In this document: positions 34,379-44,986 of the stretch, one piece after another
Position numbering within the stretch: position 1 is the stretch's first letter
Layout of the letters: the number at the start of each line of letters is the position of its first letter
Assembly: GCA_022385755.1 (NCBI GenBank)
Contig: MU278395.1
Span: 1-64,000 of the forward strand
Origin: Trametopsis cervina
Taxonomy: Eukaryota > Basidiomycota > Agaricomycetes > Polyporales > Irpicaceae
Direction: 5' to 3'
DNA: 64,000 nucleotides
Notes under the pieces: generated by a model
Told to the model about the DNA's origin: nothing
What the model saw: the letters and a program-made list of their open reading frames with translations, nothing else
The model's database searches: none
Translations under genes and position numbers: made by a program

Positions 34379-36813
34379 CTAGCCTACTTTCCACATCCAA
34401 AACGGACCTGCATACTTCGTTAGCTACGAGAGCTGCGCGAGGCTGAGACGTACGTACCAATCGGGTCCATCCTGTCATGTTGCGCCCCAGTCCACATCCC
34501 AAGTACGCCCATACAGGAGGTGGCCTCTCCGAGCTGCACGCCTTCCGTAACCCACTCGGCCGTGCCGTGATCATCAATGAGCGACTGCTGCAACGTACAT
34601 ATAAGCATTTTCTCTGGAAGGTATAATGAACTTTTGAACACCGCACCATGTGCCACCGGATACTTCCATCAGCGATGATTCCCACTGTCCCCTTCATCTT
34701 GCGTACAGTTCCACTTCCTGCAGATTCACCAACGAGATGTATGGTCGGGCGATGCAAATATCCAGGTATCGGACAAGGAGAGAACCCTTCGATGCGCAGA
34801 TTCATCGGGACAATGCGTTTTGCTTCTTGCAGACTGGGACCAGTAAACGCGCGATCAGGCTGTGTAATACACGGTCAGCGTGTGGCAACCAACAGAGCAT
34901 TTGATCATCGAGCCACCTTCTCAAAGTTTTGCACTGGAAGATACAGCGTTAGTGAATGCCCTGCACCATGCGTGAAATTCGGACATACTGATGAGATCAC
35001 GATAGTCCAACCAACATACGCAACGTCTACAAATGATAAATTCCAACGCTCGCACCGTGCCTTAGCTGACTCACCGCCATGAACCGGCTGCACCCGCCCA
35101 ATCCCAGCCGCATTCATAGTCACGCCTGTGTAACGCACTTTCTCGTCCCAAACGCGTAGCTTCTTCTATACTGGTTGGGTCCGTCCCGTCTTCACGTGTT
35201 ATCCCCTGTATCGCGCTTTCGCGACGCAAGCCGTCCAGCGCAAGAAGACCTTCGAGCTCCTCAGGATTTGGTAAGTCTTGCAGATTGGCTTCGACGACAA
35301 TTCTGACAGCCGCAAGATATGCCCAGTCTGTGAATAACTCCGCGGGCGTTGGTAGAGGTGCATCCGGAGAGGCAAGGTTAAGTGGTAGCATTTCGAAGGG
35401 TGCGTCGTCACCTTCGTGATCGCTCTCCTCCCCGCCTTCATCTTCACTATCGTCATCCTCGTCTTCGTCTTCGTCCACATCTTCGTCATGCTCGTGATGG
35501 TGGTTCGGATGGCCGGCGTCATGGTCGGCGAATAACGCCAGGATTGGCTGTAAGAAGTTTTCCGCCGTTGGTTCGTTCATCTTCGTGTCCGATGCCGGAG
35601 GCAGAAGGAATGGGCCCCAGTGCCGATCCGGGTTCAAGTAGCGCAGGTTGTAAACACGCATGCGCGCCATGCGACGCGCCCTCGTGCGCTGATAACGTTC
35701 ATCCATTGGGAGCATCTGATCGACGGCTTCTGTGGTGTCCATCGCGTCGACGGCTTGGGCATGGTAACTTGTCGACATATATGACCCATTGACCCCTGAG
35801 GTCTCAGGTCCGTCATCCACTCTACAGATCGGATGCTCAGCCGTGATCTCTATCATGTCGTCCGGGCTGACTATTGGTCCTACGACGGGCGACACTGACT
35901 CTGCGTTTGGTCCTTTCTGTGGGATGGGGATAAAACCAGTGCAGCATATGAGCTTGCAAAACGCGCGCATTTCCCGGGATTGTTCGCGGTCGTCCCACAC
36001 ACCCTGCAATCCTCCGTATAAGGATGTCCCGGACAACTTCTTGATAAGATGTGGCGGTAGTCCGTTGCTGACGAGTTCGTCGAACCACAGGATGTTCTTT
36101 GATGGCGCATATCGGTGCGCCTGTGAAGGGTCGATTTGAGTAGTAGACCGACTAACGCTATAGAAATTAGGTTTGTGAGGGAACATCCCGTAGCTCAAAG
36201 CCAAGAGCAATGATAGTGGCATGCCTCTCGCATGAGCTTCATGTTCGGATCCTCTAGGGGGTGTGTTCGCCACAGTGGCTACAATGACGGGCAGACTAGG
36301 CCGTGCAGTTGCGACAGTGCGCATGACCGTCTCAAATGCGTCGGCCGTTGCCTTGGGGTCTGTCCATCCCGATGTCCAGGGCTTCCTGGTAATTGCCCGC
36401 ACGTGCTTGTCCGCCCACACCCGCGTTCTAAACTCGCCGCCCCAGTCAAACGTCCTCTCCAGCTCCTGCCGCGCCTCATCCAAAGCTTTCCGTACGTATT
36501 CGTCGCCTGCCAGTCTGAAAAAGCGTTGCTGTTCTGCCCGGTCAGCATTGATCACGATGCGCGGATCATCAAACATAGCGAGGAAGAGTTCACGCCATAA
36601 ATGCTGATCGACGCCCTCGTATACGAGCCCCCGCATTGCCCGACATGTCTGTCCGACCACTGATGCCGCGGTGGGAAAACCTAACGCAGTGGCAGAAATA
36701 ATGATAGATTCGATGAGTTCAGAGGGTAGATCGACCAATGGCGAGACCCGCATCGATGTAGCGAGGGTCATGTTGTGAGAGAACCCTGCTGGTGCGCAAC
36801 ACAGAGCAACCAA
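34379..36813 (-). CDS. F-box domain protein with conserved C-terminal tail (six exons)
   Basis: A 721-aa protein assembled on the minus strand: 36813..35075, 35026..34989, 34933..34917, 34859..34647, 34587..34458 and 34407..34379. The N-terminus carries an F-box-like motif (about residues 24-70, LVDLPSELIESIIISATAL). Near residues 440-480 is a long acidic run of Asp/Glu. The small 3' exons encode the tail of a basidiomycete family I recall: RRCVCWLDYRDLI, then AKRIVPMNLRIEGF, IIADGSIRW, MGVLGMWTGA and finally GPFWMWKVG. These landmarks fall in one frame only with the given introns, one of which leaves a 17-nt exon. Start alternatives are the in-frame ATGs at residues 15 and 21. An SCF adaptor role is inferred from the F-box. 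Confidence 0.87.
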
Positions 36814-37225
36814 ACACTGTGAGAGTCTTGCAGTAATGAGACGTACGGGTAATCACTTACGACTACGATGACGGTATCTGCTGGGATGTACGAGTAAGGA
36901 CGATGTATACTGTGGTAATTATCGGTTGTTTGAGCAGAGTTGGATAGACATCGAGTTCATAGGAGGCAAGAGGTAGGGTCAGTGGCAGATTACATAGCAC
37001 GCCATGCTCCCGCGCCGGGCATATACTCACGTGACTACTGTAGGGCCAGACGCCACAAAGGTTCGGTTTAACGGCCGACGCTACAAGTGTCTTCCGCCTG
37101 GAAACATCATCAGTGACTCCCACTATGCAATCGCGTTAAATTCCTCAGTCGTTGTTACTGTCACGAGGATCATATTACTGGACGGCAGCGTGCTTTACAC
37201 ACGCCAAATATAGCTGGTCTTCCCC
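36814..37225. promoter_or_regulatory. Divergent intergenic region, F-box gene / ARH1
   Basis: About 410 bp separate two divergently transcribed start codons. No TATA box stands out. A 70-codon plus-strand frame (37,004-37,213) is in phase with ARH1 but closed by a TAG 13 bp before its ATG. Confidence 0.5.
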
Positions 37226-38758
37226 ATGCCTCCCTTGAAACTGGCCATCATTGGTGCAGGTCCGTCCTCATTTTACGTAGCTTCTCGTTTGCTATCGCTT
37301 GTACCTCCAACCAGCCCACATTATGACTCGTTGCGCATCCACATGTACGACCGATTGTGGGCTCCGCACGGTCTCGTCCGTTACGGCGTTGCGCCTGACC
37401 ATCCTGAAGTGAAGGTGCGTGATGGCCATTCCTCGAATTACTGCGTAGTTATCTTAATAAAACCCCAGAACTGCACACACAAATTCGACGCTGCCGCCAC
37501 AGATCCCCGCCTGCGTTTCTTTGGAAATGTCAATATAACATCGACCGAAGAACAGTCGCCAATCGCTCATGCGTTGGATGTACGGTTGTCAGATCTTCTC
37601 CCGCACTATACACACCTTCTTCTTGCCTCGGGATGCACAACACCTACGCCGCACCCATTGGTGCCATACTCTGCCCGCGTCATATCCGCCCTCTCTTTGG
37701 TTCACTGGTACACCTCTCACCCCGCCTCAGCCGGGAGTGCGCCTCCTCCCCTACATAAATCGAAACACGTCACCGTTATCGGAAACGGCAATGTTGCTCT
37801 GGATGTTGCGCGTATGCTACTATCTTCCCCTGAGCGTTTAGCGCATTATGACGTGCCTGCACATGTGTTGGATGTGTTGACCCGCTCAAAAGTCGAACAC
37901 GTTAGCATTGTGGGACGACGTGGACCCGCCCAGGCTGCATTCACAGCGAAAGAATTGCGGGAGATGATGAACCTTGAAGGGACATCGTTTCTTCCTCTTG
38001 ATCCTTCCCTCATACAACAGGCAGAAGCCATACCGACCTTAGACAGGCCACGAAAGCGGATATTGGACATCCTGAAGAAAGGCTCAGTGCAACCTCCAGG
38101 GACGGGTGTCAAGTCCTGGGACCTTGCGTTCTTCCGTTCTCCGGTAGGAGTCAGGCAGTCATTGGACCCGGATACTGAGTTTCCCCTTGCCTTGAATCTC
38201 TCTCACTCCATTCTCTCACCGACGAACTATGCTGTGCCTAGCGGTGCTCATTCCGAGCTACCTACATCACTCGTTATAACCGCATTAGGCCATAGCGCTG
38301 ATCCAAGCACTCCTTGGTATGACTCCTCCATTGGGCATGTGCGCAATCGTGCAGGGCAAGTCCTAGATCCTTCTGGAAGACGTATCAATAGGGTCTACGC
38401 CAGCGGTTGGGCTGGTATAGGTGCACGTGGCGTTCTGGCGACGACAATGATGAATGCCTACGGTGTCGCTGAACGAATACTGGCTGATACATTCCCCAAG
38501 GCATTCAACTTAGACCCACAGCCCACTGATGAAGAGGATATTGCAATGTTACCCAGTGAGGTCGCTGATGAGCGTGCGCCACCCGAAATCGAAGGCGCAG
38601 CACGAGACGGCTCTATAACCACGTATGAGAGCTGGAGAACTGTCGACGCTGAAGAAGTCCGCAGGGGTCAGGAAACAGGAAAAGAGAGAGAGCGGATGGG
38701 CTGGGAGGAGGCAAAGGAGTTCCTCCTGCACACTAGGTCGAGTACGAATGCATATTAA
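37226..38758 (+). CDS. ARH1: NADPH:adrenodoxin (ferredoxin) oxidoreductase
   Basis: A flavoprotein of 492 aa with exons 37226..37414 and 37469..38758. It passes electrons from NADPH via FAD to mitochondrial ferredoxin for Fe-S cluster and heme A synthesis. The FAD dinucleotide motif GAGPSS is at residues 10-15, the family stretch YGVAPDHPEVK is at about 53-63, the NADP site VIGNGNVALDVARM starts near 165 and is followed by GRRGPAQAAFT, and the FAD-closing motif GWAGIGARGVLATT lies near 376. The 54-nt intron at 37,415-37,468 is in frame and open, but it interrupts HPEVK-NCTHKF, which is continuous in the family. As modelled, only nine residues precede GAGPSS, so no mitochondrial presequence is visible. 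An upstream exon may be missing. Confidence 0.93.
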   Translation: MPPLKLAIIGAGPSSFYVASRLLSLVPPTSPHYDSLRIHMYDRLWAPHGLVRYGVAPDHPEVKVRDGHSSNYCVVILIKPQNCTHKFDAAATDPRLRFFGNVNITSTEEQSPIAHALDVRLSDLLPHYTHLLLASGCTTPTPHPLVPYSARVISALSLVHWYTSHPASAGSAPPPLHKSKHVTVIGNGNVALDVARMLLSSPERLAHYDVPAHVLDVLTRSKVEHVSIVGRRGPAQAAFTAKELREMMNLEGTSFLPLDPSLIQQAEAIPTLDRPRKRILDILKKGSVQPPGTGVKSWDLAFFRSPVGVRQSLDPDTEFPLALNLSHSILSPTNYAVPSGAHSELPTSLVITALGHSADPSTPWYDSSIGHVRNRAGQVLDPSGRRINRVYASGWAGIGARGVLATTMMNAYGVAERILADTFPKAFNLDPQPTDEEDIAMLPSEVADERAPPEIEGAARDGSITTYESWRTVDAEEVRRGQETGKERERMGWEEAKEFLLHTRSSTNAY

Positions 38759-38865
38759 AATTGATTGAGGTGAATCAAGTGCAAAACAAGGCCCGAGCAG
38801 GGCACGTGTGCGGAGTCTGACGAATCACGCGCAGTTTGAAGCACGGAAGGAGTCTTGCTGCCTCT

Positions 38866-39429
38866 TTATTGGTGGATGTATCTATTGGCGAGTAGTACGG
38901 CACGGCTGGTCTGTGCGTCGTGCGAATGGAATCCGAGCTGAAAGTGATAACATGCAGACTCTGAGACCCAGTCGTGTGAGCTTGAACCCTGCACCGTGAG
39001 GAGACCATGGGCAAGCTCCTGCTCAACTCGGTAGTGCTGGTGGCGACGCAGCCAGGTGATGGACCGCAAGGCATCCATCCCCGTCGTGCTATCCAGCATC
39101 ATTGTTGGCTGAGACTCGCCTATGCTATTCAGTACGTCGCCAGCGATGTACATATATTGTCGTGCCCGAATTCTAATCTTCTCTAGCAGGTCGTGCACGT
39201 CGGCCTCAGACAACACACTAGATATATCCGGTCGTCAGGCATTCTTCAGGAAGAGGAGCTCTTGCTCTTTCGGAGACCATGTATAGTACGCCCGCGTCGC
39301 TCGGCCGCATGGCAAATCTGTGTTCGGCTTGCATACGATGTACTCGCAAATTGTATCGCAACCGCCACTGAACACTTCCAGCTTGTACGCTTGTGCGTTG
39401 CGAAATTGTGTCCTTGCATCGCAAACATA
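38866..39429 (-). CDS. Possible small minus-strand gene, unknown
   Basis: I do not recognise this sequence. One minus-strand frame is open from 39,429 to 38,866 except for a single TGA near 39,237. The part after the TGA reads well (AEADVHDLLEKIRIRARQYM-like, starting near 39,213). The part before it is cysteine-rich (CDTICEYIVCKPNTDLPC). A 60-nt GT-AG segment with donor GTCTCC, covering the TGA, would remove the stop and keep frame. No good start codon is in phase, and there is no homologue I can name, so a pseudogene or chance frame is equally possible. It lies 3' of KSH1 on the same strand. Confidence 0.25.
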
Positions 39430-39697
39430 TCATTTTAACGGGAAAGAAACAGAGACCGAAGGCTAGCGAGCTGAAGAGAGCTCCTGGCTTTGATAGGATA
39501 CGAGATCATGATGTGTTATCTGCCAAAGTATATGACCTTATTGCGTGCGCAGCCAAACCTTGAATAGCGTGATGGAGCGCAATATACTCTGGGGGTAGAG
39601 TTACCAGAAACCCTGAATAAATGTCGTAGATATCATGAAGTATAGGGCGAAAGACACACCGACACTAGGTTGGAGCGTGTCATACCCGCACAAGGAA

Positions 39698-40119
39698 CTA
39701 TTGTATCAAGATTGTCACAGCCATCGCAACACATGCTAATGCTACATAGGGTGATAGTCTTTCCCCTGAAAAAAAAAGCAGATAGGTCAGCCATATGTGT
39801 GCCGGAGGTCGCAGCGTATATCACGTATGGCGCGGTGTAGAGCCATGAGTACGAACACACACCTATTCTCGCAGACATCCAAAGCAGCCCTAAGAACCTT
39901 CAAGTGAGATTGAACTTAGTTATTCGCCTAACATATAGCACAAAACCTACCCCTCCTTGTTTCTGTCGATTATTCGAGGCGCAACCGCACGCACGTATGT
40001 GCACGTGCATATCATGAGAAGGATGACGAGAAGCAAAGACTGGAAGTTGAATAACGCAGACTTGGAGAGCCAAATGTAAGCATAAGTGCAGTGACCTTGT
40101 GGACTCGTACACTTACCAT
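39698..40119 (-). CDS. KSH1: Kish (TMEM167 family) Golgi membrane protein
   Basis: A small, highly conserved eukaryotic membrane protein needed for early secretory-pathway transport. The model has four exons and 71 aa: 40119..40117, 40060..39951, 39897..39863 and 39765..39698. The first coding exon is just the ATG. The protein then reads [20 protein letters not shown], continues to [29 protein letters not shown], and ends in a second hydrophobic helix with ILIQ. The length equals the family norm of about 71-72 aa, and every landmark residue block is present. All introns are GT-AG. The ATG is 167 bp from the divergent OMA1 start. Confidence 0.94.
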
Positions 40120-40286
40120 GTCAGATGAAGGGCTTTCTCAGCCTTCAAGCTTGTTCGTGTGTCTAGTGTTGACTGAGGAGTGAAGTCGTGTTACAGCTAC
40201 GAGATTGGGCGTCAGCAACTATGACACGTGACAGTCGTGACCTCATAGAATCGCATACCCGTGAAGTTCGCCGCAACACACTTGCT
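40120..40286. promoter_or_regulatory. Compact bidirectional promoter, KSH1 / OMA1
   Basis: Only 167 bp separate the two divergent ATGs. No TATA is inside it. A TATAAAA at 40,299-40,305 lies just downstream of the chosen OMA1 ATG, which raises the possibility that OMA1 transcripts also start later and use the in-frame ATG at 40,389. Confidence 0.6.
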
Positions 40287-41775
40287 ATGTTAGCGTTTTA
40301 TAAAAACCCTATATCTCTATTCCTTCCACTAGTTGGGGTAGGACATCATCGCAATTTCTTGTCGTATGAACGTACCTTTTCAACTACAATGCCCCTGCGG
40401 GTAACAAGTAATTGGCAGCCACGCAAGCGGCCATGGGGGCCATCAAACAGGCTGAGTGCTGGCATAAAGCTCGTAGCTGCTACGGTTGCGTTGGGGGCTG
40501 TATACTACGCTGCACAGTGTGTCTTCACTAGAAAATGTCGCCGTAACACAGCTGACCTTTGGGCAGTCTGGAGCGAGTCCCTGAAACAGGACGGTTGAGA
40601 TACATCGACGTCAGCCCGGCATTCGTAAAAAGGGTGCGTACCCAATGGTCAGTGAAAGCCAGGCTTTTTCGCACAACTGAAAAATCAAGTTAGCAGAAGA
40701 AGCACGCCACGACACCGTTCATGGGCTTGAGGGAAGACTGTTGCCCCCAGAGCATGCGCTAACTCTCCACATCCATCGCGTTGTCCAACGAATACTTGAA
40801 GCCAACAGCCTTGGAACCATAGTTGTCGCCCCCGTTTCTCAAAGGCCGTCGTTGGCCCCAAAGCGCGCAGCAAACGAAGACAGTCCACCGGACACAGAGT
40901 GGCATCTGTTCGTGGTCAACGATAAGAAGGTTGTCAACGCTAGAGCTTCCTATGGTCTGGATTTTCGCGCGTCAGAGGGCACACCAGGCTGAACATGAAG
41001 TGGATAGGAAATATCGTTGTCTTCACTGGTATTCTCCCGATAGCCAAGAACGAAGAGGGCCTCGCGGCTATCGTGAGCCACGGTGAGCGTCGTGACGGAT
41101 GGAATATGTGGATCACGCAATATTAACATCAGTGCCCGGCAGAGATTGGGCATACAGGTGCGCGCGACTCTTTCGAAGCATTTGTTCCTCCTCGTCAATT
41201 CATATGCGCTTAGTCGCCCGGCATCACCAAGAACAAGTATCGTCGGTCAAGATTCTCCTCGCCCTCTCAACCCTATCCACGCGGGTACTCGGCTCGGACC
41301 TTGGCATGTCGGATTACATTGCTTCTATCCTGTGTTCGCCTCATTCCCAGGTCAGAGAATTGGAAGGTGAGTCCAGACCGTGCGGGTTTTGGCTTCTCAT
41401 GTTCAACGACACACCGAGCAGCGGACGCGATCGGGCTGAAGCTTCTCTCGAAGGCTTGTTATGACCCCCAGAGCGCGTTGGAGTCTATTCTTGTTAATAT
41501 GTATTGCAATGCTGATGGGAATCTCACCAGCGTAATGGAACGCATGCATAAACACGAAGAAACACGACAGAGACGAAGCACACACAGGTTTTCGTCATCC
41601 CATCCGCCATCCCATAATCGCATGATGGTATGCAAGACCGTAGCTGAACTAACTCTTTACTCACTCATCTCATCAGCACTTGAATGGACTACTCCCTGAA
41701 GCATACGCAGTCCGATCGGCTACGCATGCATGTACGGAAGTGCCAGAGAACTCAGCATCTAACGACCGCGCATAG
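40287..41775 (+). CDS. OMA1: Mitochondrial inner-membrane metallopeptidase Oma1 (M48)
   Basis: A 353-aa stress-activated zinc protease that cleaves inner-membrane substrates and dynamin-like fusion factors. Nine exons: 40287..40516, 40567..40633, 40690..40954, 41008..41082, 41143..41157, 41214..41366, 41422..41482, 41531..41627 and 41677..41775. Residues 1-34 look like a mitochondrial presequence ending FSTT, and a transmembrane helix spans 57-76. The family stretch VPETGRLRYIDVSP follows, then LPPEHAL, GNIVVFTGILPIAKNEEGLA, the zinc motif HEIGH (212-216), ELEAD with the third ligand (266-270), SHPPS and LLPEAYAV. The HExxH codons are split by an intron, and EIGHT comes from a 15-nt exon. The 48-nt intron 41483-41530 is open and in frame. 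M35 (40,389) is an alternative start without presequence. Confidence 0.92.
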
Positions 41776-42204
41776 CATAGCAGGTGAATATTATTAACCG
41801 GACCAATGCGCCCTTATAGACGTTATGATCCAAATCTTTATGCGGACAAACGGGTAGCTAGCGGAACAGGTAGAATCTTGAACGGCGCAGCTATACGTCA
41901 GCTAGGCTATAGGCTTAGCAAATACAAAAATGGAATAATATACGGGCACGATCTAAAGTTTGCAATCCATAAGGGGGGTTGGCATAGGCACAGAGAATAC
42001 TTCGCTCTTCAGCGCGGCCGAAGAGTATAGAATATAAATGTGTCGAACGCGGATCGTGTATACGGGCGACCGCCCTCGTCGACATAGAATATAACAGGCA
42101 CATCGGTGTTACCCTGCGAGGCAATCTCCAAAACTCCACCATGGACGGTCGAATGTTCGTGGCGTACGCTTACGAGAGGTGTATAAAACGTTCCATCAAT
42201 CGAT
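41776..42204. other. Convergent intergenic region, no gene seen
   Basis: The region lies between the 3' ends of OMA1 and the DUF262 gene. A 74-codon plus-strand frame (41,806-42,030) has no domain. Confidence 0.5.
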
Positions 42205-44986
42205 TCAATCATCCTCTGTAAAGTGGTAGCGCTGTATCAACGGCACCGGTACAGGCGGACGTGACTGCGTGTCGGCAGGCGCACCACCATGTGGATACGA
42301 GAGCGGCGGGGAGTGCGCCCCGAAATCGTAGGGCACGTAGGACGGATGTGGATGTGCAGTCGTCCGGGCGCCAGGACCAGAACTCCGTGCGAGTGCGACC
42401 GAACCGTCGACGTCGACGTCGGGTTGTCCGTGCGGCGAGCAGTGCGCCCTGAAATCGAAAGGCACGAAGGATGGAAGTGTATGTACAGGCGGCCGAGCGG
42501 TTCCCTGTGCGCCGGAAAAGCCGACGTCGGGCTGGTTTTCGGAGGGCGTGAGTGCTACGTCCGGAATAACTGGATCGTTCACGTTCACGGTGCGGCTGCT
42601 GCCCCCCGCTGACTCCGATCGACGATGCTCGTCTGCCGGGGGCGATCGTGATTGGAATATTTTCAGTCGGCGTGGTGTCTCCCGCACGGTCGTGGCGGAT
42701 ACAGCGGGTTGGAGAGACTGGACAGCGCTCTTCTCTTCTATCGGAGTGGAGGGCTGGGATTGGGACGCTGCTATGGCTGGTGGGACGGACTGCGCGGGAC
42801 GAGGAGGAGTCGACGCGAGGTGTCCGGTCCGCGTTGAAGATCCACGCTTCGCGTCGTATATGGGCGCGAGCCTACCGGTAGGAGGGTTCGGAGGCGGAGG
42901 AGGGACGTCGTCTGTGGGAGTGGGAGGCTGCCGCGAAGCCGGTACGGGTCTGAGCTGTCTCTGAGCTTTATGCTGCAGCTCTGAGAGCTGCGGCGGGAGT
43001 ATGATGGAGTCGAGTACGGGTTCGCACGCGAGGAGGTACGCGCTGCTTGATGGCTGTCTGCGCTTCACGCGCGTGGATGAGAGAGGAGGGGAGGGCACGG
43101 CGGCGGCGGTGATTGTGGAGGGCTTCTTGGGGATCTTCATCGTGGGGAGCGAAGATTTGCGCGCGGAGATCGATTCGGCTTTAATCGTGGGCGTGGGGAC
43201 GGATGGGATACGGGGGGTAGACGGCTTCTTCGTCGTTATTGCTGGAGTTGCGGGAGTGGAGGAACCGGCTTTTGCGAGCTGCGTTTTGCGAGGTTGGCGT
43301 TTGACGACGGGCTGGTCGTCTTCGCTGTCGCTCTCCAGAGCTACGCGCTTTCGTTTCGCCTGCCTCGGCGCGGACGCTGACTCGTTCGTTCGTACAGGGC
43401 CGGATGATTTAATGGAGACAGCGGCCGCGATGTCGCCCTTGCCGTCGCCGGTTAGTTTGCCGACGTTGAGCTGGTTGACGTAGTTGGACAACGTCTTGAC
43501 GACTTTACCGTTCACTTTGGCCTCGCCGTGTCTGCGGCGCAAGACGTCGCGGAGGCCGGTCACGGCGGACACCAGTTGACCAAGCGAAAGCCGTGCGCGG
43601 TTGAGAAAAACGAGAAGTCCCGCGAACGGAAAGACAAACTGGGGCATCTTCTCAAAACACCCTTTGAACTCTTCCTGACGAACCAAGGCCGCGAGGACCT
43701 CGAACGTCTCGTGCATCGCGACCCGAAAGCGCTCAGTGACATCTTTGCCGTCTTGCAGCCATTTCTCGAGCATGGGTATGTTGACGAGCCTGACTTTGGG
43801 CTGCAGGGCGCACATGTAGACTGTCAGGACGAGACAGTGAGTGTCGCGGCCCATGGCCTTTCCCCAGCCGAGCGGTTGGAAGAAGTCGCCTGAGCCGAGG
43901 ATTTTCTCTAGGCTTCGGATGAGGTCTGCGCGAGGGCTGGAGACGGCCCGGAGCCTCTCTGGCAGGACGTGAGTGAACCACTACTGTCACGGTAGAGTTC
44001 TGAGACGTACCAGCGGCGGTCAATGCTACTCCGTTCTGCACCCGTTGAAAGATTTCCCTCTGCTGCTCCGGGGTCAAAGCATCGTACTCGATACAACTGA
44101 TCTGCTTGGTTTCGAAGATCTGCCGTTGGTTCTTCGAGAGTAGAGCTTTGGTCGAGCTAGCTTCTTTGGTGTACCAGAGGCGTTTACCGGTTTGCCTGGG
44201 TGAACAGTCAGTCGACACCGTGTGTATGCTATTTCAATGAAAACTCACGGGTGCTTGACTTTTGCCAGGTATCAATAAATGTCTATATGTCGATAAAACG
44301 AAGATTACTTACAGAAAATCTCGCCTTTGAAGAACCTGCCGCGGCATCTAATAAGTAGTCTGGGAGAAACAGATGCTGCGAAAATACTCACCTGAGTATC
44401 GAGGTAAGACGCTGTTTGCCGTCGATGCAGGTTTTCTTTTCCCGACCTCCCTTTAGTTGTTCGTTACCTACACATCGTTAATGAATATATGGCAGAGCCG
44501 GGGCCGGGACTGACTCAAGATGACTTGCGGAATGGCGACATTTGTGAACACTGAATCTATCAGCGCGATTTGTCTGTCAAGGGTCCATACGAAACCTGTA
44601 CTATCAACGCTATAGCGACAAAAAGGAATGAGCACGGATAATCCACTGACTGCGTTGGTAAGGTGGGTCAAGGTATATAAAACCTTGTTCCATCATATCT
44701 ATGCATTCATTGTCAATCCGTGTGGCTCTCCACTGTCTGTAAGCATCTTGCCGCACCAAATAACGCCTTTGCTGAATAAGTCGTTTGCCTTGGTGCTCGG
44801 AGAACATCTTCCAACTATGCTATATCGGAATGTGCCAGATGTGGCAAGGAGATGAAAATTGCGTACTGCATACTCCTTTGTTTTGGGGGTCCTCACGGGT
44901 GCTTTCCTCTTGGGTGGCTTGATAGGCAGGTCTTCATCAGAGGAGGAGAGCTCGGTTAGATCAGACTCGTAGTCTTCGAGCGACAT
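42205..44986 (-). CDS. DUF262 (GmrSD N-terminal-like) protein with long disordered tail
   Basis: A 796-aa protein with exons 44986..44897, 44819..44651, 44595..44515, 44467..44392, 44335..44313, 44258..44249, 44195..44030 and 43980..42205. DUF262 is the ParB/Srx-like fold of bacterial GmrSD modification-dependent nucleases; mushrooms carry related proteins of unknown function. Signatures in order are YLDPPYQRSFVWTLDRQIAL (78-97), TCIDGKQRLTSI (near 126-137), GKRLWYTKE, then YDALTPEQQREIFQRVQNG, and finally NIPMLEKWLQDG of the helical half. From about residue 380 the protein is Pro/Ser-rich with a basic RQAKRKR patch (possible nuclear signal). The tail carries an imperfect repeat: HTLPSFVPFDFRAH and HPHPSYVPYDFGAH. 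One exon is 10 nt. The first intron and exon 2 N-terminal part are the least certain. Confidence 0.82.

Noticed and set aside
34305..34805. 166-codon minus-strand ORF as a separate gene
   Set aside because: Its first part (IADGSIRW region) is exon 4 of the 721-aa F-box gene; the rest runs through an intron in the wrong phase.
40188..40598. 136-codon ORF as a stand-alone small membrane protein
   Set aside because: It is exon 1 of OMA1 read through its first intron. Splicing at 40,517-40,566 joins it to VPETGRLRYIDVSP and the peptidase domain.
42261..43483. Plus-strand ORFs of up to 160 codons
   Set aside because: They are antisense to the Pro/Ser-rich exon of the DUF262 gene, with GC-rich low-complexity composition and no domain.
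43733..44218. 161-codon minus-strand ORF as an independent gene
   Set aside because: Only the central part (44,195-44,030) is an exon of the DUF262 gene; the remainder reads into introns and out of phase.
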